The position numbers were made by a program, and so were the translations under genes. Of a stretch of 22,024 nt of DNA, positions 15,067-22,024 are shown piece by piece. Source of the stretch: an uncultured Porphyromonas sp. (GTDB lineage Bacteria > Bacteroidota > Bacteroidia > Bacteroidales > Porphyromonadaceae); contig CAMFNC010000092.1 in NCBI GenBank assembly GCA_945965245.1, positions 1 to 22,024 on the forward strand, in the 5' to 3' direction. Numbering within the stretch: the first letter of the stretch is position 1; the number at the start of each line of letters is the position of its first letter. The notes under the pieces are model-generated. The model was not told where the DNA came from. It made no database searches and worked only from the letters and a program-made list of their open reading frames with translations.

Positions 15067-17229
15067 TCAGCGCACAGCATCATATCGGTGCAAATCAAGG
15101 TCATTCGTACTGTGGCGCTGGCTGCCACCCAATGAATAGGTAAAGCGCAAAGCGAAGTGAGGTTTATATGGTAATACACGCATATTGCTCCACTGCCGTC
15201 CTTCGCGCACTTCCATATACTTGCCCGATGTGCCCAGTATATCATCCACACGCAAGTTCAACTTGGCTCTACCTCCTGCCCAACTATACGTCACTCCGGC
15301 AGAAATAATCCCGGAGGGATGAATGACAAACAAACCCTGGCGGGCGCGGCTATGAGCCGAAGCGTCCAGATGCCACTGCAAAGTTGGCAATACGGGCAAC
15401 GCATAGTCCACTGCCACCGAAGCAAAGGCAAAAAGTCCGCGCGTGGTCAAATCTATTTCATGGAAATGGCTGAAACGCTGCTCCTCCCAACTGACCATCA
15501 AATTGGGGGTGATACCCAATGTGGGTAACGCGGTCGGTCGTATGGGGGTATTGAGTTGCAATCCACTGTATCGGGTATAATCGAAATTGACATATTGGAA
15601 TTGTGTCTGCCATATATCGCCTCGCTGATACGGCATCTGGCGCATATCGTTTCGGGTATGATTCATAAAGGCGGTAAGGGTATGTCGGCGATTAAAGATG
15701 TATTGCATAGCCACATTGTAATATCGGGCAGGCTTCAATTGCGGATTACCCAATATGACAGCATATGGGCCGAGGTAATCCATGGATGCGTTCATATAAT
15801 CATAATTGGGATAGTTACGTCCGCTCTGCACACTCAGCACCACGATGTTATCGGCATTGGCGTGCCACTGTGCCGTAAGACCGGGCAGCAAATCCCAATG
15901 GGGTACATGCTTCGATTGGTCTGAATGGGTCAGTCGGTAATACTCCATTGCCAACGATGCGTCCACACTCCATTCGGGTGCCGGCTGCCAAGTGACACCA
16001 CTCCAAACACCTCCGGTCAGTTCCGTTGTGGTTTGCTCAAAGGGAGTGGATGCAGAGCCGGTTATGAGTTCACTCCGGGTGACCAATCGGCTCCACTGTC
16101 CGCTGACACCATAACGCAGATGCACCTGCCCCAACGGAATGGGAGAACGGCTGATTTTTCCGCCCAACGTATTGACCGATAATATAGCTTCATTCCGACT
16201 GTCGGTAAATCCGAATACAGACTCCGTAACCGTCATCTCCGATTGCTTGTTATGACGAGCTGCGGTATAATAGAGTGCAGCCTCCAATACATTTTTGCGC
16301 TCCCAATCCAATCCCACATAATGCAATCTGTGACGTGAATTGAAATCAGTTTCTGACGGCAAAGCCAACGAACCGTCCGTCTGAAAAGATGACTGATGCG
16401 AAGTATGAGAACGATGCACATCGCCATAATAGCGAAGTCGCCAGCTATCGGCATCGTTAGGGCGATAAGAAGATGCGGTATATAAAGTCACTTGAGGGGT
16501 GCTGCCTATGCTACGGTCTTGCTGTTCGAAATGACGTCGGTGACCCGTAAACAATGTATGACGCATCTCTTGGTCTTCGCCCATTCGATGTCTATTCCAC
16601 GGCTTGGCTTCCAAATTACATTCCCACTGCCATTGCTTGCGATGAATGTAAAGGTTCAGTCCGGCATTGGCATTGAGCCATCGCTCATAACCCAATCCCA
16701 ATGATGCCATGCCCTGTATGAAAGGTTCGGTTTTGGGAGACATTTCTTTAAGAATGATATTGACAGCAGCTCCTTTTACTCCGGTTTCTGGCGGTGCAGC
16801 ATACATCAGCTCGGTGCGAGCCAATCGCTCCAAAGGCATGGTTTTGAGCAAAGCGACAATCTGCTCCTGCGGCATTCCATTGGTTTTGCCATTCAGAAGG
16901 AAAGAGAAAGCATTGGCACCCGACAGCTTCACGACATCGTCCGATCTGTACATACCGGGCATATAAGCCAAGGCTTCGTAAATGGTGGTCACGCCATGAT
17001 TGGCTACGAGTGCAGGCAAATCGACCTGAAGCCTGCCTCGCTCCAAACGTATCAGTTTGGGGCGAGCCGTTACTGTCACTTCTTCCAACCGATAATGTCG
17101 GGCAACGGAGTCTAATCGAACTGTGGCTATAGAGTCCGCCATCGGCGTTTGCGCCTGCATCGAAAAAGCCGTAAGCAATATGATTGCCGATAAGATCGGT
17201 CGCCAAAAAGGGAATAGATTATTTTTCAT
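15067..17229 (-). CDS. TonB-dependent-receptor-like outer membrane beta-barrel protein
   Basis: About 720 residues from the ATG at 17229. A signal peptide (MKNNLF ... FSMQAQ, about 1-27) is followed by a short linker and a plug-like segment: RLEEVTVTARPKL, TIYEALAYMPGMY, FSFLLNGKTNG, LARTELMYAAPPETGVKGAAVNIILKE. The rest is rich in alternating aromatic/polar strands, as in an outer-membrane barrel, with a late strand FALRFTYSLGG and a polar tail. The N-terminal carboxypeptidase-regulatory-like domain common in Bacteroidetes relatives appears absent. The substrate is unknown. It is co-directional with the histidine kinase (59 bp) and regulator. A GTG start at 17280 is unlikely because it lies upstream of the -7 box. 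Confidence 0.88.
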   Translation of the reverse strand: MKNNLFPFWRPILSAIILLTAFSMQAQTPMADSIATVRLDSVARHYRLEEVTVTARPKLIRLERGRLQVDLPALVANHGVTTIYEALAYMPGMYRSDDVVKLSGANAFSFLLNGKTNGMPQEQIVALLKTMPLERLARTELMYAAPPETGVKGAAVNIILKEMSPKTEPFIQGMASLGLGYERWLNANAGLNLYIHRKQWQWECNLEAKPWNRHRMGEDQEMRHTLFTGHRRHFEQQDRSIGSTPQVTLYTASSYRPNDADSWRLRYYGDVHRSHTSHQSSFQTDGSLALPSETDFNSRHRLHYVGLDWERKNVLEAALYYTAARHNKQSEMTVTESVFGFTDSRNEAILSVNTLGGKISRSPIPLGQVHLRYGVSGQWSRLVTRSELITGSASTPFEQTTTELTGGVWSGVTWQPAPEWSVDASLAMEYYRLTHSDQSKHVPHWDLLPGLTAQWHANADNIVVLSVQSGRNYPNYDYMNASMDYLGPYAVILGNPQLKPARYYNVAMQYIFNRRHTLTAFMNHTRNDMRQMPYQRGDIWQTQFQYVNFDYTRYSGLQLNTPIRPTALPTLGITPNLMVSWEEQRFSHFHEIDLTTRGLFAFASVAVDYALPVLPTLQWHLDASAHSRARQGLFVIHPSGIISAGVTYSWAGGRAKLNLRVDDILGTSGKYMEVREGRQWSNMRVLPYKPHFALRFTYSLGGSQRHSTNDLDLHRYDAVR

Positions 17230-17262
17230 CTTGACAACAGCGCATTTAAGCACGCTTCGATG

Positions 17263-17290
17263 CAAAAATAATCTATCCACTCGGCTAAAA
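17263..17290 (-). promoter_or_regulatory. promoter of the beta-barrel/kinase/regulator operon
   Basis: On the minus strand TATTTTTG (17263-17270) fits TAnnTTTG, with a TTTTAG (17285-17290) 14 bp upstream as a poor -33. Transcription would start near 17257, about 28 bases before the ATG at 17229. This supports that start over the GTG at 17280. Confidence 0.5.
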
Positions 17291-17324
17291 GCCTTATGCC
17301 AAACTTACAAAGTCTTAAATAGGC

Positions 17325-17843
17325 TTACGGTGGGGATATTATCAATCCGTCAGCCACGGTTCGCACGCCATAGCGGCGCAAAATACGCCGCTGCACCACT
17401 GCCTCGCCGCTGATGGGAGCACCACTGCCATACAATATAGAAAAACGACTATGGCAAATGGGACAAACCGCCTCCAGTCCATCAATTTGCAAATGCTTCT
17501 GAGTGCCGGGATGAGCCATCGGGCAAGCTCTGTCATAAACATGAAATGTATTGGGATTCTCCAACGCATGCACCACAATCAATCCTCCCACTCCCACCGA
17601 CTCGCCTGCGGTTTGTGCCTGCTCCACCACAACGATTCCGCCCGGTTCCCAAAGAGCATCGAAGCGTGCATCCATCCGATGAATGTGCATGTAGACAGGC
17701 GCAGGGGGCAAAACATCGGGTGCCGGCTCATGAGCACCATCACATGAAAAAACAACGGCTGCCCAACAGGCAACCGTTATCAAGATAGTTACCGCTCTCA
17801 TCTGCCGATTTGGCTTGGATTTACTGCGATAGAGGTAATACAT
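17325..17843 (-). CDS. Rieske-fold-like lipoprotein with altered cluster-ligand motif
   Basis: A 172-residue protein. A charged N terminus and hydrophobic segment (about 16-33) end in VVFSC, so Cys34 is probably lipidated; an alternative start is Met15. After a proline-rich linker comes a Rieske-like domain with two metal-site loops: RACPMAHPG (Cys107, His111) and AVCPICHSRFSILYGSG (Cys127, Cys130, His131). Then comes PISGEA, reminiscent of the GPA after the second Rieske loop. A standard Rieske site is C-x-H ... C-x-x-H; here those histidine positions are Met109 and Cys130. It may bind a [2Fe-2S] cluster with other ligands, another metal, or none. It is the last gene of a six-gene operon and starts 7 bp after the SRPBCC gene. 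Confidence 0.7.
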   Translation of the reverse strand: MYYLYRSKSKPNRQMRAVTILITVACWAAVVFSCDGAHEPAPDVLPPAPVYMHIHRMDARFDALWEPGGIVVVEQAQTAGESVGVGGLIVVHALENPNTFHVYDRACPMAHPGTQKHLQIDGLEAVCPICHSRFSILYGSGAPISGEAVVQRRILRRYGVRTVADGLIISPP

Positions 17844-17850
17844 AGAAATT

Positions 17851-18267
17851 TTATTGATAAGGTATCATGGATAGCATCGTAGCCATTTGATTGACCATAT
17901 CTTTGAGTTTACCGCCCAACATGGAGCGCAACATCATATTCAAATCGGCATGAAGTGTCAGGCGCAGACGTGTATCGCCTTGATTCGGCTCCAATAACTG
18001 TATCCAGGCATTGGCTTTCACGGGAAAGTTTACCGTTTCCAATTTGATAGTCTTATTTTCCTCACGCTCCACAATGTGGAGTTGCATCTTACCAGCTCCA
18101 GGGATTATCACGGCCAGATTATCGGCATCGATGGCTTCGATTTGAAGACCTTTGTCTTGGGGAATGCGGTCTGCCATGGCACGCACATGAGTCAAATCAC
18201 TCAGAGTGCCATAGACCGCCGTGCGGTCTGCATTGATTTGCTTAATATCGCTAACGTATTCTGTCAT
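17851..18267 (-). CDS. SRPBCC (START-like) family protein
   Basis: A 138-residue protein with the START/Bet v1-like pattern: N-terminal strand and helix (IKQINADRTAVYGTLSDLTHVRAM), a run of beta strands (LAVIIPGAGKMQLHIVERE; TIKLETVNFPVKANAWIQLLE; DTRLRLTLHADLN) and a long C-terminal helix (LRSMLGGKLKDMVNQMATML). Such proteins hold a hydrophobic ligand in a cavity. No catalytic residues are evident and no ligand is known. It sits between pyrE (29 bp) and the Rieske-like lipoprotein gene (7 bp) and was probably co-transcribed with both. Confidence 0.75.
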   Translation of the reverse strand: MTEYVSDIKQINADRTAVYGTLSDLTHVRAMADRIPQDKGLQIEAIDADNLAVIIPGAGKMQLHIVEREENKTIKLETVNFPVKANAWIQLLEPNQGDTRLRLTLHADLNMMLRSMLGGKLKDMVNQMATMLSMIPYQ

Positions 18268-18296
18268 ATTCTAATAATTATACTGCGAATAGGAGA

Positions 18297-18929
18297 CTAT
18301 CCTTTCCAATTGGCGGGGTCCAAACGCCACTCTTTCAGCATCTCCACATCGGCAGATGTAATATAGCCGGTATACAAAGCTTCTTCGATGACTGCATTGT
18401 AATTGCTCAATGTGGTGAGCTGTACCTTGGCTTTCTTAAAGGCTTCTTCGGCTTCGGCAAATCCGTGCGTATAGATGGCCAGCATGCCCAGCACCTTGCA
18501 ACCGAAATTACGAACAGCCTCCACAGCACGCAGACTGCTGCCACCCGTAGAGATGAGGTCTTCGATAACGACCACATTGCTACCGGGTTTCAATTCTCCT
18601 TCTATTAAATTCTCCAACCCATGGTCTTTGGGAGTGGAGCGGATATATACGAAAGGCAATCCCAGCAAATCGGCTACCAAAGCACCCTGTGCAATGGCAC
18701 CAGTGGCCACACCGGCAATACCGTCCACATTCGGATACTTCTCAGAGATAATGCGTGCCAACTCAATTTTGATGAAAGAGCGAATTTCGGGATATGAAAG
18801 TGTTTTTCTATTGTCGCAGTAAATGGGCGACTTCCACCCGGAAGCCCAAGTAAAGGGATTGTTGGGTTGTAACTTTACGGCCTTGGCTTCTATCAGTTTC
18901 TTAGCCACTAACTTTTCCAGTGCTTTCAT
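18297..18929 (-). CDS. pyrE: orotate phosphoribosyltransferase
   Basis: A 210-residue protein, the usual PyrE length. It makes orotidine monophosphate from orotate and PRPP, the fifth step of de novo pyrimidine synthesis. Visible features: FTWASGWKSPIYCDNRKTL near the N terminus (orotate site), GVATGAIAQGALVADLLG, IRSTPKDHG (flexible catalytic loop) and the PRPP-binding VVIEDLISTGGS (about 120-131). It lies inside an operon, 33 bp after the nitrilase-like gene, and I see no pyrimidine attenuator in the short gap. Confidence 0.96.
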   Translation of the reverse strand: MKALEKLVAKKLIEAKAVKLQPNNPFTWASGWKSPIYCDNRKTLSYPEIRSFIKIELARIISEKYPNVDGIAGVATGAIAQGALVADLLGLPFVYIRSTPKDHGLENLIEGELKPGSNVVVIEDLISTGGSSLRAVEAVRNFGCKVLGMLAIYTHGFAEAEEAFKKAKVQLTTLSNYNAVIEEALYTGYITSADVEMLKEWRLDPANWKG

Positions 18930-18962
18930 TTCTTTTGATTTTTTACGAGGTTTATATCTGTA

Positions 18963-19766
18963 TCATAGGTTCATCTGATAATCGTCGGCATCCGGCAATA
19001 CAGGAAACTTGGCTCTGAAATTATGCAATACGGTATAATCCGCAGCGGTTTCCACCAGAGTTTCTTCATTTTCTTGGACTTGCTGCTGCACGATACCACG
19101 CGCATCAACGAGCATGGAGTCGCCAACATATTGCAATCTGCCCATATCGGTGCCCACTCTATTCACACCCACCACATAACATTGATTTTCTATGGCTCGG
19201 GCTTTGAGTAGCGTAATCCAAGCATCGCGCCGGGGTTTAGGCCAATTGGCCACCACTAAGAGGATATCGTATGCATCGGCCGCATGATTGCGACACCAAA
19301 TGGGAAAGCGCAAATCATAGCAAATAATCGGCCGGATGCGCCATCCCAAGTAATGCCACACCACACTTTCGCGTGTCACCTGCATGGTGGTATGCTCCCT
19401 GGCAGGGCGAAAAAGATGGCGTTTGTCTTGGAATTGAGGCGTTTGGTTGGGAGCTATCAGGAAGGCGCGATTGTAACACAACCCCTTTTCCTTGACCGCT
19501 ACGCTCCCGGCAAGTGCTACGCCGTAACGTTCTGCCAACTCTTGAAATTGCTCAAATATATGCTCATCCTGTCCTCCACTCAAATCATGGAAAATTTCCT
19601 CACACATTTGGAAGCCAGTGGTAGCCATTTCCGGGAAAACCAACAAATCGGCCTTGCCGGATGCTTGGGCAGCCAGCTGCTCCATCTTGCGGAGATTGGC
19701 GGAAACATCCGCCCACACCATATCCATTTGAGCCAAAGCTATGCGAAGAGTCGTCTGCATTATCAT
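18963..19766 (-). CDS. nitrilase-superfamily amidase (omega-amidase/YafV-like)
   Basis: A 267-residue carbon-nitrogen hydrolase from the ATG at 19766 (another ATG is at 19760). The catalytic triad is visible: Glu in LLVFPEMATTGF (about 46), Lys in FQDKRHLFRP (about 115) and Cys in IICYDLRFPIW (about 149). The DKRHLF and CYDLRFP context resembles YafV/omega-amidase, which removes ammonia from alpha-ketoglutaramate and related repair substrates; the exact substrate is inferred. The start overlaps the acyltransferase stop by one base (TGATG), and pyrE follows after 33 bp. Confidence 0.9.
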   Translation of the reverse strand: MIMQTTLRIALAQMDMVWADVSANLRKMEQLAAQASGKADLLVFPEMATTGFQMCEEIFHDLSGGQDEHIFEQFQELAERYGVALAGSVAVKEKGLCYNRAFLIAPNQTPQFQDKRHLFRPAREHTTMQVTRESVVWHYLGWRIRPIICYDLRFPIWCRNHAADAYDILLVVANWPKPRRDAWITLLKARAIENQCYVVGVNRVGTDMGRLQYVGDSMLVDARGIVQQQVQENEETLVETAADYTVLHNFRAKFPVLPDADDYQMNL

Positions 19767-20317
19767 CAATCCAAAGATGCGAATTTATGAGGGTAGCGAG
19801 CCTGATTGGCCGAATAGCGAGAGCGAATGGCCAACAAATCGGCCTCCACATCGTCGGTGGGCATAAATGTATCAAATATTCCCACACGCTTACGACCGTA
19901 ATCTATCACTGCCAATTGGATGGGCACGCCGGCTCCCTTGGCTATATACCAGAAGCCCTTATGCCAATGGTCTATTCGGCGACGGTTTCCTTCGGGAGTA
20001 ATGGCTATATGTCGGTCTTTTCCCCTATTGAAAAACTGCTGCACGCGCTTTACGGTGGAGCCTTTTTTGCTGCGATCAATGGGCACTCCCCCCATAGCTT
20101 TGAGCAAAATTCCCAAGGGGAAGAAAAACCATTCACGTTTCATCAAAAAACCAGCATGACGACCTTTAGCCCAATAATAGAGCTTACCGATAAAAAAGTC
20201 GGTGTTGCTGGTATGCGGAGCCACACAAATCACACTGCTTTTGGGTCGCGGTTGTTTGATATCCAACAGCGTCCATCCCATGCGATGCAGAAGCCAAAAA
20301 GAAAAATTACGAAGCAA
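19766..20317 (-). CDS. PlsC-like 1-acyl-sn-glycerol-3-phosphate acyltransferase family protein
   Basis: A 183-residue protein with the acyltransferase HX4D box in APHTSNTDF (His35, Asp40) and the second motif in ITPEGNRRR (109-114), where many relatives have EGTR. KREWFFFPLGILLKAMGGVPIDR fits the family's substrate-binding region. It probably acylates a lysophospholipid or another lipid at the inner membrane; it is short and may not be the main PlsC. The start is TTG at 20317: no ATG lies upstream in frame, and the first ATG (Met13) would remove residues usually present. It follows the 98-aa gene by 23 bp. Confidence 0.85.
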   Translation of the reverse strand: MLRNFSFWLLHRMGWTLLDIKQPRPKSSVICVAPHTSNTDFFIGKLYYWAKGRHAGFLMKREWFFFPLGILLKAMGGVPIDRSKKGSTVKRVQQFFNRGKDRHIAITPEGNRRRIDHWHKGFWYIAKGAGVPIQLAVIDYGRKRVGIFDTFMPTDDVEADLLAIRSRYSANQARYPHKFASLD

Positions 20318-20340
20318 AATTCTATCTTGTTTTAGTAGGA

Positions 20341-20637
20341 TTATTTACCCGAAGCAGCAGATATCTCATTCATTTCGGCAAACATTTCGTCCACCTGATT
20401 GGCCATTTGAGCACGCAGATTTCGATAGTAGGCTTGCACTAATTGGGGATTGTCTTTGCCATCGGGATGACCGGCACGCAAGATACTTTCATCTATCCAT
20501 TCCAATACGCGGTTCAGGATTAAATCCACATCTTTTATTTGTTCTGGTTTAACAATTCCTCGCAGATAAAATGCGGCATCGAAAAGGTCGGCACCCACGT
20601 ATTCAATCTCTCGTTTCAAATGCTTTATACTTGCCAT
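20341..20637 (-). CDS. conserved-looking 98-aa hypothetical protein
   Basis: A 98-residue, mostly helical, acidic protein with no membrane segment, signal peptide or metal motif. It begins MASIKHLKREIEYVGADLFD and contains LILNRVLEWIDESILRAG. I do not recognise the function. The gene is supported by a good -7 box (20676-20683), an ATG start and close spacing to the acyltransferase gene. It appears to be the first gene of the operon running to the Rieske-like lipoprotein. Confidence 0.7.
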   Translation of the reverse strand: MASIKHLKREIEYVGADLFDAAFYLRGIVKPEQIKDVDLILNRVLEWIDESILRAGHPDGKDNPQLVQAYYRNLRAQMANQVDEMFAEMNEISAASGK

Positions 20638-20675
20638 AATCTTAAAAATTACATGGTTATTATTATGCTGTTATA

Positions 20676-20683
20676 CAAAGATA
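20676..20683 (-). promoter_or_regulatory. -7 element of the 98-aa/plsC-like/nitrilase/pyrE operon
   Basis: TATCTTTG on the minus strand fits TAnnTTTG exactly. A TTTG lies 16 bp upstream, somewhat close. The T run and stem of the rsmD terminator fall in the spacer, so the terminator and promoter overlap. The leader to the ATG (20637) is about 33 bases. Confidence 0.6.
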
Positions 20684-20717
20684 AAAAAAACAGCGATTGC
20701 AAAAGTCGTAATCGCTT
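20684..20717 (-). terminator. rho-independent terminator of rsmD
   Basis: On the minus strand AGCGATT (20710-20716) pairs with AATCGCT (20692-20698), an 11-base loop lies between, and a run of eight T follows one base later (20683-20690). It lies 20 bp past the rsmD stop. Confidence 0.7.
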
Positions 20718-20736
20718 ATAAATCAATGATTGTGGA

Positions 20737-21306
20737 TTATGGATGGACAAAGAAAGAGAAATTGACCGCACCATATTCCCTATGTTCTGCAAACCAAGGA
20801 TGCCCGGAGAAGTTGTAGCTATCGGGATGCTCCAGCACAAACACTCCGCCCGGAGCCAGCAATCCATCCTCACCCTCTCGATCATTGCCCAGCACCATCT
20901 GTGGCAATTTTTCCAGCCAGGGTAATTTATACGGAGGGTCTGCAAAAATAAAATCGAAACTCATGGGAACCACAGCTATGCAATTGGGCAAATATTTCCC
21001 CACATCCGAGCGCACCAGCGTGAAATGATGCTGCTCGTCCAATTTCTCTACCACATTGGCAATAAAAAGGGCATGCTCACGACGCATCTCCACCGAGGTT
21101 ACATGAGCGCAACCTCTGGACAATAACTCTATCGTGATGCTGCCGGTGCCGGCAAAAAGATCCAAAGCACGACATCCTTCCCACTCCACAAATTGGGGTA
21201 GTACGTTGAACAGATTTTCTTTGGCAAAATCCGTGGTCGGACGGGCAGTGAATGTTTTGGGCACATCGAACCGGCGTCGCTTATGTATTCCTCCGATAAT
21301 CCTCAT
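20737..21306 (-). CDS. rsmD: 16S rRNA (guanine(966)-N(2))-methyltransferase
   Basis: A 189-residue protein, the normal RsmD length. It begins MRIIGGIHKRRRFDVP, followed by TARPTTDFAKENLFNVL (family signature), SAM-binding LDLFAGTGSITIELLSRG, acidic SVEMR and the catalytic FADPPY. It methylates G966 of 16S rRNA in the 30S subunit. Its ATG overlaps the DUF3822 stop by 4 bp (ATGA), so the two are translationally coupled. A terminator follows at 20684-20717. Confidence 0.95.
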   Translation of the reverse strand: MRIIGGIHKRRRFDVPKTFTARPTTDFAKENLFNVLPQFVEWEGCRALDLFAGTGSITIELLSRGCAHVTSVEMRREHALFIANVVEKLDEQHHFTLVRSDVGKYLPNCIAVVPMSFDFIFADPPYKLPWLEKLPQMVLGNDREGEDGLLAPGGVFVLEHPDSYNFSGHPWFAEHREYGAVNFSFFVHP

Positions 21307-22024
21307 AAAACATCATTAGACAAAACTCGATAAGGAGAACAATCTATCCGACACACATAATGCGACATGATTTCTTTCAACTCCTCTGCCACAGCAGGAA
21401 AATTCAAAGCAGTGTAATCTGCTTCGGTATGGTCGGGATATTGTATTTCCAACGCATCTACTTCGCCCTGCAAACCTAATCGCTCCCATATTGTAAAGAG
21501 ATAGAAAACCAGTTCGTCCACCAATTCCGTCTGACTGATGGGATGAGTATAGGTGATGGTATTGCCATATTCCGTATGTCCGAGGTGGAGCATGATCATA
21601 TCCGCAGCCGTCGGACGCAAGAGCAAAGCAAGCACTTTATGATTTCGCTGCAAAGAAAGTCGGCTCAATGCCCGAAGTGGCGGCACAAAAGTGGGTATGA
21701 ACTCCAAAGGAAGCAACGTGCGCCGAAGAAACGAAGTCAAATCCTTATTCCACCGAAGTACTAATGTATGTCCCGCATCGGGCAATCGATAAGAAAGCGT
21801 GGTTGAAGGCGTTACAACTCCCAATTCATTGGTAGGCGCATCGGATACGGAATCCAACCACAGCCCGCTTCTACCCTCTTCATATAATTCGGAAGGCACT
21901 ATAGACCAAGCATCCGGCTCATAATAGACTTTAACGGCACAATAAGGTTTGCATAGATTGGGATGCCTGAAAAAAAGTTCCTGAAACGCCTCCGCCTCCG
22001 TAGCATATCCGGCCTCGGTATAAT
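21303..22024 (-). CDS. DUF3822 family protein (5' end cut by the window)
   Basis: The frame runs from the window edge to TGA at 21303, giving at least 240 residues. The GTG at 21899 is an internal valine: the upstream codons stay open to the edge and read YTEAGYATEAEAFQELF, then HPNLCKPYCAVKVYYEPDAW. DUF3822 is a Bacteroidetes family with an actin-like ATPase-type fold, of unknown function, usually encoded directly before rsmD, as here. The C-terminal part shows MIMLHLGHTEYGN and QTELVDELVFYLFTIWE. The start codon lies beyond this window. Confidence 0.8.
   Translation of the reverse strand, partial: YTEAGYATEAEAFQELFFRHPNLCKPYCAVKVYYEPDAWSIVPSELYEEGRSGLWLDSVSDAPTNELGVVTPSTTLSYRLPDAGHTLVLRWNKDLTSFLRRTLLPLEFIPTFVPPLRALSRLSLQRNHKVLALLLRPTAADMIMLHLGHTEYGNTITYTHPISQTELVDELVFYLFTIWERLGLQGEVDALEIQYPDHTEADYTALNFPAVAEELKEIMSHYVCRIDCSPYRVLSNDVL

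Noticed and set aside
17230..17280. GTG start at 17280 for the outer-membrane protein
   Set aside because: It lies upstream of the -7 box TATTTTTG and would put 17 residues before the signal peptide.
17281..17324. Terminator after the Rieske-like lipoprotein gene
   Set aside because: Only a 6 bp stem (AAGCCT/AGGCTT) with a loop near 28 bases and a short T run; too weak to call.

Overview
The window (about 46% G+C by eye) reads as the chromosome of a Bacteroidales bacterium, most likely Porphyromonas or a close relative. The evidence is Bacteroidetes-type promoters (TAnnTTTG at -7, often with TTG about 19 bp upstream), families largely confined to the phylum (GldE, DUF4199, DUF3822, an outer-membrane beta-barrel next to a sensor kinase), little use of Shine-Dalgarno sites, and a short tandem-repeat element resembling the repeat-bearing MITEs described in Porphyromonas gingivalis. 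The genus is an inference. I see no rRNA, tRNA, CRISPR array, transposase, phage gene or plasmid origin.

Layout. 81-1223 (-): a Gate-domain (nucleoside recognition) membrane protein. 1224-1901: a 678 bp gap with decayed reading frames and repeat copy 1. 1902-2765 (-): a HAD phosphatase, divergent from the cobalamin operon across overlapping promoters. 2826-5712 (+): cobU-cobT-cobS-cobC, which assemble the lower (nucleotide) loop of cobalamin. 5829-6627 (+): a methyltransferase and a 41-codon ORF under their own promoter, ended by a clear terminator. 6667-6914 (+): a frameshifted, truncated DUF3298 relic. A 16 bp perfect hairpin (6939-6979) closes the two convergent sides. 7003-10094 (-): DUF4199 protein, GT2 glycosyltransferase, nitroreductase and lipoprotein ApbE in one operon. 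10237-12600 (-): ssb, gldE and a 4'-phosphopantetheinyl transferase. 12656-12764: repeat copy 2, MITE-like, with terminal inverted repeats. 12814-17229 (-): outer-membrane beta-barrel protein, sensor histidine kinase and OmpR-type regulator. 17325-20637 (-): a 98-aa protein, PlsC-like acyltransferase, nitrilase-like amidase, pyrE, SRPBCC protein and Rieske-like lipoprotein. 20737-22024 (-): rsmD and DUF3822, the latter cut by the window end.

Most of this is core genome. CobU, CobT, CobS and CobC make a self-contained salvage route from cobinamide to cobalamin. The beta-barrel/kinase/regulator group looks like an envelope-sensing unit. ApbE flavinylates membrane redox proteins. RsmD, PyrE, SSB and the acyltransferase are housekeeping.

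The least ordinary features are: (1) the two copies of a 22-bp-period palindromic repeat element, one with terminal inverted repeats abutting the ssb promoter; (2) the Rieske-like lipoprotein whose metal-ligand positions are rearranged; (3) the beta-barrel-kinase-regulator unit; and (4) the overlapping divergent promoters between the HAD phosphatase and the cob operon. I did not find a clearly new multi-gene defence or metabolic system.
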